Assembly: GCF_008124885.1 (NCBI RefSeq)
Contig: NZ_VNHX01000015.1
Location: 47,989-111,988, forward strand
Origin: Sphingobacterium allocomposti
GTDB taxonomy: Bacteria > Bacteroidota > Bacteroidia > Sphingobacteriales > Sphingobacteriaceae
DNA length: 64,000 nucleotides
Direction: 5' to 3'
Shown here: one piece after another, positions 52,825 through 62,504 of the stretch
Position numbering within the stretch: the first letter of the stretch is position 1
How the letters are laid out: the number at the start of each line of letters is the position of its first letter
Notes under the pieces: generated by a model
Database searches by the model: none
What the model was told of the DNA's origin: nothing
The model's input: only the letters and a program-made list of their open reading frames with translations
Position numbers and translations under genes: made by a program

Positions 52825-54288
52825 TTACCCGAGCATTCGCAATAACAGGTCAGGGAACAGGCCAAAGAAGATGATGAGTGCTGTTAAAACATAGGCGAGT
52901 AGCGGCAAGATGGCTGAGCCCCGATGTTCCATATATTGTCTGTCGGCATTCCGCAGGAAAGCGTATAGGGGGATCCGAAAATAGAAGAACAAGGATATGA
53001 CGGATGTCAGCACACCAACGATCAACAGAAGCACGAGGGCCGTAGCCTGTGTATCCCCGTAAAGGTCAAATACAGCCGAAAAAATCATAAGCTTTCCGAC
53101 AAAACCAATTGTTGGGGGGAGTCCGATAAGCGACACGGCGACAACGGTAAAGCACACAAAAAGGAGCGGCATCTTTTTTCCTAGTCCGGCGTAACCGGTA
53201 AGCTCCGTGGTGCCGGTACGCTGTTCGATATGGTCGATGAAGATGAAAGCGGCCAGGTTCGTGACGACATAGGCAAAAATATAGAACAGTATATAGCTGG
53301 ATGTATCCTGATAAGCGGATATCGACATAAGCAGGAAACCTGTGTGTCCGATGGAAGAATAGGCCATCATGCGTTTGACGTCGTTCTGCCGTAGGGCGGC
53401 GAGATTGCCGACCAGCATGGTGACGATAGCAACCGTGATCATAAACCACACCATTAGGTCGGAAAAGTAAAAGCCGCCGGCGGACCACGCTTTATACAAC
53501 CGCATAAACAGGATCAGGGCTGCGACCTTCGGGATAGTAGAGAGAAAGGCAGTGACCGGCGTCGGGGCTCCTTGGTAGACGTCCGGACTCCAGATATGAA
53601 AAGGGACAAAACTCAGCTTAAAGCCGATACCTACAAAAACAAAAAGGAAGGCTATGGTAACCATGGCTTGGGGCGACGTCATCAGCCCCTGCAGATGCTG
53701 CGCAGAACGGAAGTCGAGATCGCCGGTCAGCCCATAAATGAGGGACAGTCCGTATAACATAACCGCTGCGCATACCGATCCGAACAGGGCATACTTCATG
53801 GCAGCCTCGGCCTGCTTTTTACTGTCTGCAAAGAAACCAACTAAAACATAAGATGCGATTGATACGATTTCAATCCCGATGAAGGCGAGTAGCCAGTTGG
53901 TGGTTGCGGCCAATACGTTCATGCCGAGCGTCGCCGCCAGGAGTACGCTGTAAACATCGCCGTTATGCGCTCGGTAGCGTTGTTGTATAAAAATTGCAAT
54001 GATAAGTGTGCTGACGGCAATCATTAGCCGGGCATACGTTCCTACAGGATCTACCAGCCACATATTGGAGAAGCCCGTTGCCGATAAACCCAGCTGCTCC
54101 ACTAAAGCGTATATCAGGACGACCGTGGTCGCGAGGCAGGCCGCGAAAGCACTGTCTTTCCACCATTTCTGCAGAAAAAGGGCACAGAAAATGCAAATGA
54201 TAAATCCGGCAATAAGCAGCAGCTCGGGCTTAAGGAGCGGTACCGAGGCAATTATTTCGTCAAGTATATTTGCGATGGAAAGATTCAC
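52825..54288 (-). CDS. nuoN: NADH-quinone oxidoreductase subunit N
   Basis: Antiporter-like proton-pumping subunit of complex I, 487 residues, 13-14 helices. The conserved pair is present as Glu in LLAFIGIEIVSIASYVLVGF and Lys in GIGFKLSFVPFHIWSPDVYQ, with GAPTPVTAFLSTIPKVAAL next, and HTGFLLMSI further on. GTG start, 16 bp after nuoM ends. Last gene of the nuoH-N cluster. Confidence 0.95.
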   Translation of the reverse strand: MNLSIANILDEIIASVPLLKPELLLIAGFIICIFCALFLQKWWKDSAFAACLATTVVLIYALVEQLGLSATGFSNMWLVDPVGTYARLMIAVSTLIIAIFIQQRYRAHNGDVYSVLLAATLGMNVLAATTNWLLAFIGIEIVSIASYVLVGFFADSKKQAEAAMKYALFGSVCAAVMLYGLSLIYGLTGDLDFRSAQHLQGLMTSPQAMVTIAFLFVFVGIGFKLSFVPFHIWSPDVYQGAPTPVTAFLSTIPKVAALILFMRLYKAWSAGGFYFSDLMVWFMITVAIVTMLVGNLAALRQNDVKRMMAYSSIGHTGFLLMSISAYQDTSSYILFYIFAYVVTNLAAFIFIDHIEQRTGTTELTGYAGLGKKMPLLFVCFTVVAVSLIGLPPTIGFVGKLMIFSAVFDLYGDTQATALVLLLIVGVLTSVISLFFYFRIPLYAFLRNADRQYMEHRGSAILPLLAYVLTALIIFFGLFPDLLLRMLG

Positions 54289-54304
54289 TGTTGATCGTTT
54301 GAAC

Positions 54305-55909
54305 TTATAAAAATGGTTTTATTAAATCAATCAATTGAAGCACAGAGCTGTTGAGATTGTTGAATATCAAGGATGGCGCGATTCCTAGGAGTAATGCCAA
54401 GGCAAGTGCAGGGAAAAGTACGATCTGCTCGCGTGCTGATAGGTCCGTCAATGCAGATTGCCAGGCCTGACCGCCAAAAAGGCGCGTCTGTCCAAAGAAC
54501 ATCCGCTGCAGTGTCCAAAGAAAATAAGCGGCACTCAACAAGATACCGAGGGAGCCGCCAATAGCCATCCAGCGGGGGAGGCCTGTTGCCATGCTTTCCG
54601 CATTAAAAGCGCCTATGATGACAAAGGCTTCGCCGATAAAAGCCGAAAAGCCGGGCAGGCCTAATGAAGCAAAAAAAGCAATCGCTACATACGCTGTATA
54701 CTTCGGCATAAGCGAGGCTAGACCACGGAAATTATAGATATAACGATCGTGTACGCGGTCGTAAATCACGCCGACCAGGAAAAATAGTGCGGCACTTAAA
54801 AAGCCGTGTGATATCATCTGAAACATTGCGCCCGAAACTCCCTCAGCTGTTAACGACGCTATCCCCAGTAAGACGAAGCCCATATGCGATACTGAAGAAT
54901 ACGCGATCATCCGTTTGAGGTCTTTCTGCGCCAGTGCATTTAACGCCCCGTATAAGATGGAGACGACGCCGATCAGCGCGATCCACCAGTTGGTTAGGGC
55001 CGCCATATCGGGGAATATACTATAACATACGCGGATGATACCGTACCCGCCGATTTTAAGGAGAACACCTGCCAGAATGATCGACACGGGGGTCGGTGCC
55101 TCTACGTGCGCATCGGGCAGCCACGTGTGCAGAGGGACAATCGGCACTTTGATAGCAAAAGCAAAGAAGAGGATAATAAAGCCTATCAAACGGGGCTCCA
55201 GGCCTAATACGTTGTGATAGGTATTGGCATAAGCAAAAAACGAATCCGGCGTATAATTGCCCGGATCCATCATAAGGAGCATATTAAAGGTATGTGCGCC
55301 CGTTGCCGGATTCACGACCGAAAAATAAAGTCCGACAATAACCAGGAGCATGAATACCGAGCCCAGCAATGTATATATGAAAAATTTAATGGCAGCGTAT
55401 TCGCGCCGTTCTCCTCCCCAAATACCTATGAGGAAGTATAGCGGCAATAGCATCACCTCGTAGAATACATAAAAAAGGAAGAAATCTAACGCGGAAAAGA
55501 TACCCACTACGGCGGTGTTCAGTAGCATCAACAGCGCATAATATCCTTTACCGCTCTTCGTCATATTCCACGAAGCGCCAATGGCCATTAACATTACCAA
55601 TGTGCTCAGGACGATAAGCGGAAGTGAAATACCGTCGACACCGACGAAGTAGTCGATCTCCAGCAGGCCTATGCTTCCGAGATCCATCCTGATCCAAGGT
55701 AGCTGCTCCACAAACTGATAGCCGTTTACCTGATTGATGCCGGCAGATGACACGTCAAATACCTGATATAGGTACAGTGATATTCCAAGCTGGATGACCG
55801 TAATGCCGAGTGCCAGATATTTGTACATTCTGCCCGCCGATTCCGGCAAGACAAGGATCAGCAGTGTGACGAATAAAGGTAGAAATATCAATAAGGATAA
55901 TATGCCCAT
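54305..55909 (-). CDS. nuoM: NADH-quinone oxidoreductase subunit M
   Basis: Antiporter-like subunit, 534 residues. Key residues: Glu in FFLFYVFYEVMLLPLYFLIG, Lys in FAIKVPIVPLHTWLPDAHVE followed by APTPVSIILAGVLLKIGGYG, and MIAYSSVSHMGFVLLGIASL. These are the NuoM signatures of proton transfer. It starts with ATG 1 bp after nuoL. Confidence 0.96.
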   Translation of the reverse strand: MGILSLLIFLPLFVTLLILVLPESAGRMYKYLALGITVIQLGISLYLYQVFDVSSAGINQVNGYQFVEQLPWIRMDLGSIGLLEIDYFVGVDGISLPLIVLSTLVMLMAIGASWNMTKSGKGYYALLMLLNTAVVGIFSALDFFLFYVFYEVMLLPLYFLIGIWGGERREYAAIKFFIYTLLGSVFMLLVIVGLYFSVVNPATGAHTFNMLLMMDPGNYTPDSFFAYANTYHNVLGLEPRLIGFIILFFAFAIKVPIVPLHTWLPDAHVEAPTPVSIILAGVLLKIGGYGIIRVCYSIFPDMAALTNWWIALIGVVSILYGALNALAQKDLKRMIAYSSVSHMGFVLLGIASLTAEGVSGAMFQMISHGFLSAALFFLVGVIYDRVHDRYIYNFRGLASLMPKYTAYVAIAFFASLGLPGFSAFIGEAFVIIGAFNAESMATGLPRWMAIGGSLGILLSAAYFLWTLQRMFFGQTRLFGGQAWQSALTDLSAREQIVLFPALALALLLGIAPSLIFNNLNSSVLQLIDLIKPFL

Positions 55910-55910
55910 G

Positions 55911-57920
55911 CTATTTAATTATCAGATAAAGAATCCCTAAAACAACGACGGTCAGTGCAAAGCCGAGATAGCTTTGAAGCTGTCCATTTTGTACATGTCT
56001 CACCAGATGGCCCACATAGTAGGTGGTGCCTGCAATAAGATTAACCAGACCGTCTACCATATGTCTGTCAAACCAGTGTGCAGCAACCGACAGACGTCTT
56101 GTTGCGGCCGAAAAAGTTCTAGTGAGCCCGTCAACGACGTAGTGGTCAAAAGCGTACACGCCTCTGCTAAGCTGTTCGGTACCTTTAACAAAAAGCAATT
56201 GATAGAACTCATTGAAATAGCCCTGTCTGGTAGCGAACCTCACCCATCGGTTATTCTTGCTGAGGGGATACCGTTTAGCCACGTACCAGCGCCAGCCTAC
56301 TCCCCATGCGGCAAGTGCGCCAAGCGTAAGGACGAGTGGAACGGCGGAATGCATTTCTGCCACCGCAGCGAACGCGGTTTTCACGTGAAATCCCCCGAGT
56401 AACCAACTTTGATGGTAATCGAAGGGATGGAAGCTACAGGTCGGGAAAAGACAACATGCAGCCAAGAAGATCATCGGTCCCGTCATGGCTATGGGGGCGT
56501 CATGCAGTTCGCCTTTTTGCAGCTTTTCCGCGAATTTGAACTTTCCGAAGAACGTCTTAAACAACAACCTTCCGATATAAAATGCCGTCAATAAGCTGAC
56601 CGCAGCAAGTGTCGTAGGAATGAGCAGATATATACCCCCCAGATGGAAGCCCCACTCAAAAGCCTGGACGACGATGCTGTCTTTAGACAGGTAACCTGTC
56701 GTCAGCGGAAAGCCTGCCAGGGCCAGCGATGCTATGGTCATGCAGACAAACGTCGTGGGGAGATAGCGCCGGAGACCGCCCATATTGCGGAGGTCCTGTG
56801 GGTCAATATCCAATTGGTGGGTAGCCTTAAAGTGTGCCATCTCATGAATGACAGCGCCCGCTGCGAGGAAGAGAAGACATTTGAAAAATGCATGTGTCGC
56901 AAGGTGGAACATAGCTGTATCCCAGGAACCGATACCTACCCCCACCATCATAAAACCAAGTTGAGAAATCGTTGAGAAGGCCAGTATCTTTTTAATATCG
57001 TATTGCCCCAAAGCAAAGATGGCGGCGCTGAGCGCCGTTATACAGCCGATAATGGCAATTGTCAGCAGGACGGTTTCATTAAAAAGGGGGAATATGGTAC
57101 AAAGCAGAAAGACACCGGCAGCAACCATCGTTGCCGCATGGATCAGCGACGACACGGAGGTTGGGCCCTCCATTGCGTCGGGAAGCCAAACGTGTAGCGG
57201 AAACTGGGCAGATTTTGCCATAGCCCCCAGGAAGAATGCCAACCCGGCGAGCGTAAGCCAGCTCCCATCGGCGTTCACCGCCGGAAGGAATACACCCTGT
57301 GGGCCGAAGAGTTCGCCAAGATCAACGGTTCCACAGTGGGTGTAGACCAAAGCTATGCCTATGAGGAAACCGATGTCGCCAATCCGATTGATAATGAAGG
57401 CTTTCTTGTTGGCTTGAACGGCCGACTCTTTTGTGAACCAAAAGCCGATAAGCAAGTACGATGCAAAGCCGACAAGCTCCCAAAAGACGTATAGCTGGAG
57501 GAGGCTTGTTGATATGGTGAGGCCCAGCATCGCAAAGCAGAAAAAGCTAAGGAACATCCAATATCGGTGTATCCCGGGATCGTTCCTCATATAGGCCCGA
57601 GAGTAAATATGCACAGGGAGCGCAATAATACCCACTATCAGTTGCATCAATACCGTGAGGTTGTTCAGCATAACACCGACATAAAAAGGTTTTCCGCCTA
57701 CGGTGAACCAATGCATCCGTTCGGTTAAGGGGGCGCCATTCCATACGGGTAAAAACACAGCAAAGAAACTTACGCAGACACTTAAGATTATCGTGGCCAA
57801 TCCTATATTGCCGGAGTTCGATTTCTTCCCCAGGACAGCCTGCATGAGGAAGCCGAAGAAAGGGAGCATAACCACAAGGATGCTCGCATAGACGGGCGAT
57901 ATGTTTAATAAGCCATTCAC
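55911..57920 (-). CDS. nuoL: NADH-quinone oxidoreductase subunit L
   Basis: Largest antiporter-like subunit with the lateral C-terminal helix, 669 residues. Glu in LYVFWELVGFASYLLIGFWF, Lys in MAKSAQFPLHVWLPDAMEGP and TSVSSLIHAATMVAAGVFLL are the proton-path markers. The C-terminal part includes the long amphipathic region before the last helix. GTG start at 57920, 1 bp after nuoK. Confidence 0.96.
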   Translation of the reverse strand: MNGLLNISPVYASILVVMLPFFGFLMQAVLGKKSNSGNIGLATIILSVCVSFFAVFLPVWNGAPLTERMHWFTVGGKPFYVGVMLNNLTVLMQLIVGIIALPVHIYSRAYMRNDPGIHRYWMFLSFFCFAMLGLTISTSLLQLYVFWELVGFASYLLIGFWFTKESAVQANKKAFIINRIGDIGFLIGIALVYTHCGTVDLGELFGPQGVFLPAVNADGSWLTLAGLAFFLGAMAKSAQFPLHVWLPDAMEGPTSVSSLIHAATMVAAGVFLLCTIFPLFNETVLLTIAIIGCITALSAAIFALGQYDIKKILAFSTISQLGFMMVGVGIGSWDTAMFHLATHAFFKCLLFLAAGAVIHEMAHFKATHQLDIDPQDLRNMGGLRRYLPTTFVCMTIASLALAGFPLTTGYLSKDSIVVQAFEWGFHLGGIYLLIPTTLAAVSLLTAFYIGRLLFKTFFGKFKFAEKLQKGELHDAPIAMTGPMIFLAACCLFPTCSFHPFDYHQSWLLGGFHVKTAFAAVAEMHSAVPLVLTLGALAAWGVGWRWYVAKRYPLSKNNRWVRFATRQGYFNEFYQLLFVKGTEQLSRGVYAFDHYVVDGLTRTFSAATRRLSVAAHWFDRHMVDGLVNLIAGTTYYVGHLVRHVQNGQLQSYLGFALTVVVLGILYLIIK

Positions 57921-57921
57921 G

Positions 57922-58227
57922 TCAGTCTTTTAATTCGTGTATGTTTTGGGGATTAATCGTCTTAAACTGCCTGTACACGTTCAGTATGATGGCGAGGCCA
58001 ACGGCAACGGCCGCTGCGGCCAGGACAATGGCAAAAAGGGCAAAAATCTGACCGCCGTAGTTCGTCTTGTCGTAGCGGGAGAAGGCTACAAAGTTCAGGA
58101 TGGACGCATTGATCATGAGCTCTATTCCGACGAGGATCATAATGGCGTTTCTTTTCGCCAGCACAGCATATAGACCAATGCAGAAGATACATGCGCTGAC
58201 CAGCAAAAAATGCGTTAGTGTGATCAT
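57922..58227 (-). CDS. nuoK: NADH-quinone oxidoreductase subunit K
   Basis: 101 residues, three helices. The pattern GIELMINASILNFVAFSRY with the buried Glu and ALFAIVLAAAAVAVGLAIIL (second Glu position replaced by Ala-rich stretch) follows NuoK. The ATG overlaps the nuoJ stop as ATGA. Confidence 0.95.
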   Translation of the reverse strand: MITLTHFLLVSACIFCIGLYAVLAKRNAIMILVGIELMINASILNFVAFSRYDKTNYGGQIFALFAIVLAAAAVAVGLAIILNVYRQFKTINPQNIHELKD

Positions 58228-58766
58228 CGGCTGCCCTCCCTTCTGGAAAGGTGGGCGGCGCCGATCAATGCCATCATCAGAAAAACGGAGATGATCTCAA
58301 AAGGCAGTATATATTGTGTCATAAACTTAAGACCCAATGTTTGGATGTTGTCGTCTGTCGGCGATAATATGGAGCCGTCGGCCTGTGCGCGTGCCATCCA
58401 CTCGGGCGCTTCCTTTGTCCAGGCTATAAAACTGTACACCAACACGGCAAGGAATGCCAACGAGAGCGACATCGATTGCCAATTGGGCAAGGACATAAAG
58501 CGTTGAGAGGTCGACTGCAGGTCGGCGAGAAGTTCCTTGTTGGAAAGCATAAAGGCAAAGATCAGCAAAATGAGCACACCACCGACGTACACAAGGATCT
58601 GTGTAATCGCAACAAAGTCGGCCAGTGCAAAAAGGTACAAGCCTGCCATTGCGAAAAGCACGATAAATAAAAGGAAGAGTGCCCGCGCGGTATTGCGTAT
58701 CGATACCAATAGGAGGGCAGAAAGGATCGCCATGGCGGCAAAAGCGTAAAATAGAAACTGCTCCAT
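58224..58766 (-). CDS. nuoJ: NADH-quinone oxidoreductase subunit J
   Basis: 180 residues, five helices. FVAITQILVYVGGVLILLIF is the NuoJ signature near residue 50, in the region of the pi-bulge of helix 3. ATGA overlap with nuoK and a 3-bp gap to nuoI. Confidence 0.95.
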   Translation of the reverse strand: MEQFLFYAFAAMAILSALLLVSIRNTARALFLLFIVLFAMAGLYLFALADFVAITQILVYVGGVLILLIFAFMLSNKELLADLQSTSQRFMSLPNWQSMSLSLAFLAVLVYSFIAWTKEAPEWMARAQADGSILSPTDDNIQTLGLKFMTQYILPFEIISVFLMMALIGAAHLSRREGSR

Positions 58767-58769
58767 AAC

Positions 58770-59333
58770 CTACTTTTTCTTGGCCGCCTCCTTCTCAGCC
58801 TGGAACTTCGTCCACTCCTCCTTTCGCTGAGCTATTTCAGCGTCGGTCATGTCCGAGAATCCGTAAATAAGATCTGTCAGTTTTGATGTGCTGCGGTCGT
58901 AGTTGTCGGTCATGGTAATACATTCGGTAGGACAAACCACGGTACATAAGCCGCAATACATACACTTTGCCATATCTATATCAAACTTCGCCGGATATAG
59001 GCGCTTCACGCTGCCATCGGAGGTGGTTCCGATGACGTCGGGCGACTTGATCGACTGTATATCGATGCAATCCACGGGACAGGCTTTGGCGCACAGATCA
59101 CAGACGATGCAGTCTTCTATCACCACATCGAGCTGGTATCGGGCGACTTCCGGAATAGGCATCTTTTCTTTCGGGTATTGTACCGTGGAAACGCCTTGTT
59201 GCTGCTGGAAGTAATGCTCGTCGCGTATATCGAAGGTTCCCCTTGACTTACGTGCGGCAAAAAGGTGCCGCACCGTCAAAAGCATTCCTTTAACGGCCGT
59301 CAAAAAGCCCTGTATAGTTGTTTTTAGTACCAA
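58770..59333 (-). CDS. nuoI: NADH-quinone oxidoreductase subunit I (2x[4Fe-4S])
   Basis: 187-residue peripheral arm subunit that carries clusters N6a and N6b to the quinone site. Two ferredoxin motifs: DCIVCDLCAKACPVDCI (Cys75, 78, 81, 85) and KCMYCGLCTVVCPTECI (Cys124, 127, 130, 134). Start is TTG at 59333: the frame has a stop (the nuoH stop) just upstream, and residues 1-30 align with the E. coli NuoI N-terminus. A longer than usual linker between motifs. Confidence 0.94.
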   Translation of the reverse strand: MVLKTTIQGFLTAVKGMLLTVRHLFAARKSRGTFDIRDEHYFQQQQGVSTVQYPKEKMPIPEVARYQLDVVIEDCIVCDLCAKACPVDCIDIQSIKSPDVIGTTSDGSVKRLYPAKFDIDMAKCMYCGLCTVVCPTECITMTDNYDRSTSKLTDLIYGFSDMTDAEIAQRKEEWTKFQAEKEAAKKK

Positions 59334-59336
59334 AAT

Positions 59337-60410
59337 TTATAACATTACCAAGATTCTCCACAATCCCGATATGGCCAGGCAGACGAAGGCCAACGGGATT
59401 AAGATCTTCCAACAAAGTGTCATCAGCTGGTCAGCGCGGAAGCGGGGCAACGTCCACCTGATCCACATCTGAACGCCAATGATCGTCAGCGATTTTGTCA
59501 ATGTCCAAAACAGGCCCCATGCGAGTCCTGTGGTCCAATCCGCCAAACGTAAACTGCCTATATTCGGCAAAGGCGTGTTCCATCCACCTAAGAATACAAC
59601 CACGCCGAGTATCGAGACGAGGAACATCATGGCGTATTCTGCCAAAAAAAGGAAGGCAAACTTTATTCCTCCATATTCCGTATGAAATCCGCCGATCAGT
59701 TCCGACTCAGCTTCCGGTATATCAAAGGGAGCGCGGTTGCATTCGGCCAACGAGGCGATAAAGAATATCACATACACCAACAAAAGGTGAGGTGCCTGAA
59801 ATATATGCCATGCGAAGATGCCGCCGATATCCGTGACATCCCATAGCCCCAAAAAGAAAATCCGTTCGGGCGATTCCACTCCCTGTAAATAGGCAATATC
59901 ATTTAGATTCAGCGTCTGCGTAATCATGATCGCTGCAATTAAGCTGAGGCCCACCGGTATCTCGTAGGAAACCATCTGCGCAATTGCTCTTATGGCGCCC
60001 AGCAGTGAATACTTGTTGTTTGACCCCCAGCCCGCCATCAGGATGCCTATCGCGTCAATGGAAACGACAGCCATGATAAAGAACAATCCTGTATTGGTGT
60101 TAGCCGGTATAAAATCAGGGGCCCATGGCACAACGCTGAATCCGATAAAAACAGCCGAAAAGATCACTACGGGAGCGGCTGCAAACAAGATTTTGTCGGC
60201 GGCGGACGGTGTGATGAACTCTTTCTGCAGCAGTTTTAAGATGTCTGCTATCGTCTGAACCAGTCCGTATCGTCCTGTCTCCATCGGACCTAGACGATCC
60301 TGCACAAAGCCCGCTATTTTGCGCTCGGCATAGACAGCGAATAATGTGAAACCTGCAATAAATAAAAATATTGCAATAGGCACGGTGATATGGACGATTA
60401 GCTCGGTCAA
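59337..60410 (-). CDS. nuoH: NADH-quinone oxidoreductase subunit H
   Basis: 357 residues, eight helices, forms the quinone-binding cavity with NuoB/D. Signatures: VYAERKIAGFVQDRLGPMET near residue 27, LSLIAAIMITQTLNL, LAECNRAPFDIPEAESELIG with FHTEYGGIKFAFLFLAEYAM, and MWIRWTLPRFRADQLMTLCW. No ATG exists at the N-terminus; TTG at 60410 is the best start, GTG at 60383 the alternative. First gene of the cluster; nuoA-G are not upstream of it. Confidence 0.94.
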   Translation of the reverse strand: MTELIVHITVPIAIFLFIAGFTLFAVYAERKIAGFVQDRLGPMETGRYGLVQTIADILKLLQKEFITPSAADKILFAAAPVVIFSAVFIGFSVVPWAPDFIPANTNTGLFFIMAVVSIDAIGILMAGWGSNNKYSLLGAIRAIAQMVSYEIPVGLSLIAAIMITQTLNLNDIAYLQGVESPERIFFLGLWDVTDIGGIFAWHIFQAPHLLLVYVIFFIASLAECNRAPFDIPEAESELIGGFHTEYGGIKFAFLFLAEYAMMFLVSILGVVVFLGGWNTPLPNIGSLRLADWTTGLAWGLFWTLTKSLTIIGVQMWIRWTLPRFRADQLMTLCWKILIPLAFVCLAISGLWRILVML

Positions 60411-60503
60411 ATGACTTTTTAGAATTATTCTTAATTGGATGCAAACATACGGAAAATGGTGGAAAAGAAAGAGTTTTTTAAATAAATATACTGAATTGGT
60501 AGA

Positions 60504-62504
60504 TTATTTTGAAGAGGGTGAAAATTGCTGTGCAGCATGATGCAGCTCTTTAAGAAGTTCTTCTATGAAAGATAGTTTCTGCAATAGCTCGTCGAGGGCT
60601 GTCGTGGAAACAGCGGATTTTGTCAGGCTGACCGAGAGGCCTAATAAATGGGCATGCACCCTATAGGCCAGACTCTGAAAGCTGTTCATATGCAGGCGAA
60701 CCTGCCGGCGGTGTGTGAGATCTTTTCGGAGCTGCTCGGCATGATCGTAGAATAGAGCCAGGGTTGTCTGTGCATGTTTGCGTGCCAGCCGTAACTCGTA
60801 GTCATCCACGGCTTTCCCCTCCAGCGCTTCCTGCAGTTTACGATGGTAGCGCTGAAAGTCGGTTATGAGGGTGTTTGTCAGGCTGCTGACCACGCGGCGC
60901 TGGTTGACAGGTATGGCCAGGCAGCCCAGCACGGCGAAAGCCGACCCAAGTAAGGTAAAGACCAATCGGCTTCCAAGGATGTCCCAGATATTGCCTTCGT
61001 AGATATTTAGGCAAAGAATGATGGTGATCGTAATAAATATGACACTCACCAGGTAGTTCGGCCTATTGAACAAGAAGAAGCCATATAGGCCTACGGCAGA
61101 CAGGAGCAACAGGAGCCATGGGGATGCGATGAAAAATGCGAGGGTCATACCAGCAGCGATCCCGAGAACAGATCCGACGATGCGCTGATAGTTCCGTCGC
61201 TGCGTGTTGCTGTAGCTCGGGCGGGCGACCAAGACGATGGTTAGTATGATCCACGAAGCATATTTATATTCGGGCAGCAGGTAGCCAATGAGGCCACCGC
61301 AGCCCAACAAGAGTGCCATGCGTAACGAATAGATAAAGATCGGAGAACGTAAGGTTAGCTGTTTTTTTAACGCATTGGCTTTTGGCTGTGCCGGTATGAA
61401 ATGCTGGTAGTGCGTATGCGGAACCACGGGAGATTCCGTATGGAACAGATTGCCCTGTATATCTTCGATGATCTTCTGAATGTGCTTTAAGTGATTTGCG
61501 ATAGGCGCTATCAACGTGCCCACGTGTCGCGGTCCGGCCAGCTGCAGGCTGTCGAGACGCTGTAAGCAGGAAAGGAGTGCCAGTCGGCGCTGTGTGGTGT
61601 TGCTGATCGGATGGTCGGTACGATCACAAGCTTGTATTTCTTTGGATAAAAGGTTTATCGCCCGCCGGATGATCGGTAGTGCGCCGGTGTCGGCTAGCTG
61701 TTCCCTTATCGTTTCATAATCGTTGTCCACAGCCATCAGCAGCTCGTAGAGGTCAATCAGGCTGTACGTTCTGGACAGCCACTGCGAGGGGGTAGCGTCT
61801 GCCGGGGCAATTAAAGATGGTTCCCGTAACAGGAGAGATCGGACGGCCTCCAGTTGTTCGCTCACCTGAATGTGAACCAAGCTCAGTTCGTGGTATACCT
61901 GCGGCAGGGGCACGTTGGTGTCGTAACATCTGGCTTTCGTCCGTAAAAGCACGGCGAGAGCCCCAAACCCATCACGGACAGCATATTGTAGCGAGCGATA
62001 AGGCTTTAGGTAGGCCTGAATCAGCGACACGCAAAAGAACCAGATCGTACCGGCCAGAAAAGATGCTGAAAACAGGAAGGGAGCCGGGGGCTTCAGCCCG
62101 ATGGTGAAGCTCATGACAATAAGCGTCAGCGTGCCGACGGCGGCCATCCGGCTTCCAAGTGCCCATAGCAGCGAGCAGGCAAAGCCGAATACAATTAAGA
62201 GGATGGGCATCAGCCACATCGCGTGGTGGAGCGTAATAACTGTTGCCGAGCTTGCAACAAAAAATAGTGGCGTGCACCATAATGCGGTCTGCGCTTTGTC
62301 GGCCCTGTTGCCGGGAGCATCGGTTAACGAAGAAAGTAGCGTACCCACCGCAAAGGCTACAGCAATGTTCAGTTCGGCTGCATAGAAGAGAAGTATTGCC
62401 GGAACGCAAATAGCCAGTGTATTCCGTAGCCCGTCCCTGCTTGATTCCTTCGCAAAGAATTGGCGAATATGCAGATAAACCAAATGTAAATCCGTAATGC
62501 TCAT
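60504..62504 (-). CDS. FUSC family (YccS/YhfK-like) membrane protein
   Basis: 666 residues with two blocks of about six helices, each followed by a soluble helical domain; this is the YccS/YhfK/FUSC (aromatic acid exporter-like) architecture. The second block, FIYSLRMALLLGCGGLIGYL, then NYQRIVGSVLGIAAGMTLAF, carries the family motif (QRIxGTxxG). Function in Bacteroidota is unproven; efflux of aromatic or small acids is the usual guess. On the same strand as nuoH with a 93-bp gap, without clear link. Confidence 0.88.
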   Translation of the reverse strand: MSITDLHLVYLHIRQFFAKESSRDGLRNTLAICVPAILLFYAAELNIAVAFAVGTLLSSLTDAPGNRADKAQTALWCTPLFFVASSATVITLHHAMWLMPILLIVFGFACSLLWALGSRMAAVGTLTLIVMSFTIGLKPPAPFLFSASFLAGTIWFFCVSLIQAYLKPYRSLQYAVRDGFGALAVLLRTKARCYDTNVPLPQVYHELSLVHIQVSEQLEAVRSLLLREPSLIAPADATPSQWLSRTYSLIDLYELLMAVDNDYETIREQLADTGALPIIRRAINLLSKEIQACDRTDHPISNTTQRRLALLSCLQRLDSLQLAGPRHVGTLIAPIANHLKHIQKIIEDIQGNLFHTESPVVPHTHYQHFIPAQPKANALKKQLTLRSPIFIYSLRMALLLGCGGLIGYLLPEYKYASWIILTIVLVARPSYSNTQRRNYQRIVGSVLGIAAGMTLAFFIASPWLLLLLSAVGLYGFFLFNRPNYLVSVIFITITIILCLNIYEGNIWDILGSRLVFTLLGSAFAVLGCLAIPVNQRRVVSSLTNTLITDFQRYHRKLQEALEGKAVDDYELRLARKHAQTTLALFYDHAEQLRKDLTHRRQVRLHMNSFQSLAYRVHAHLLGLSVSLTKSAVSTTALDELLQKLSFIEELLKELHHAAQQFSPSSK

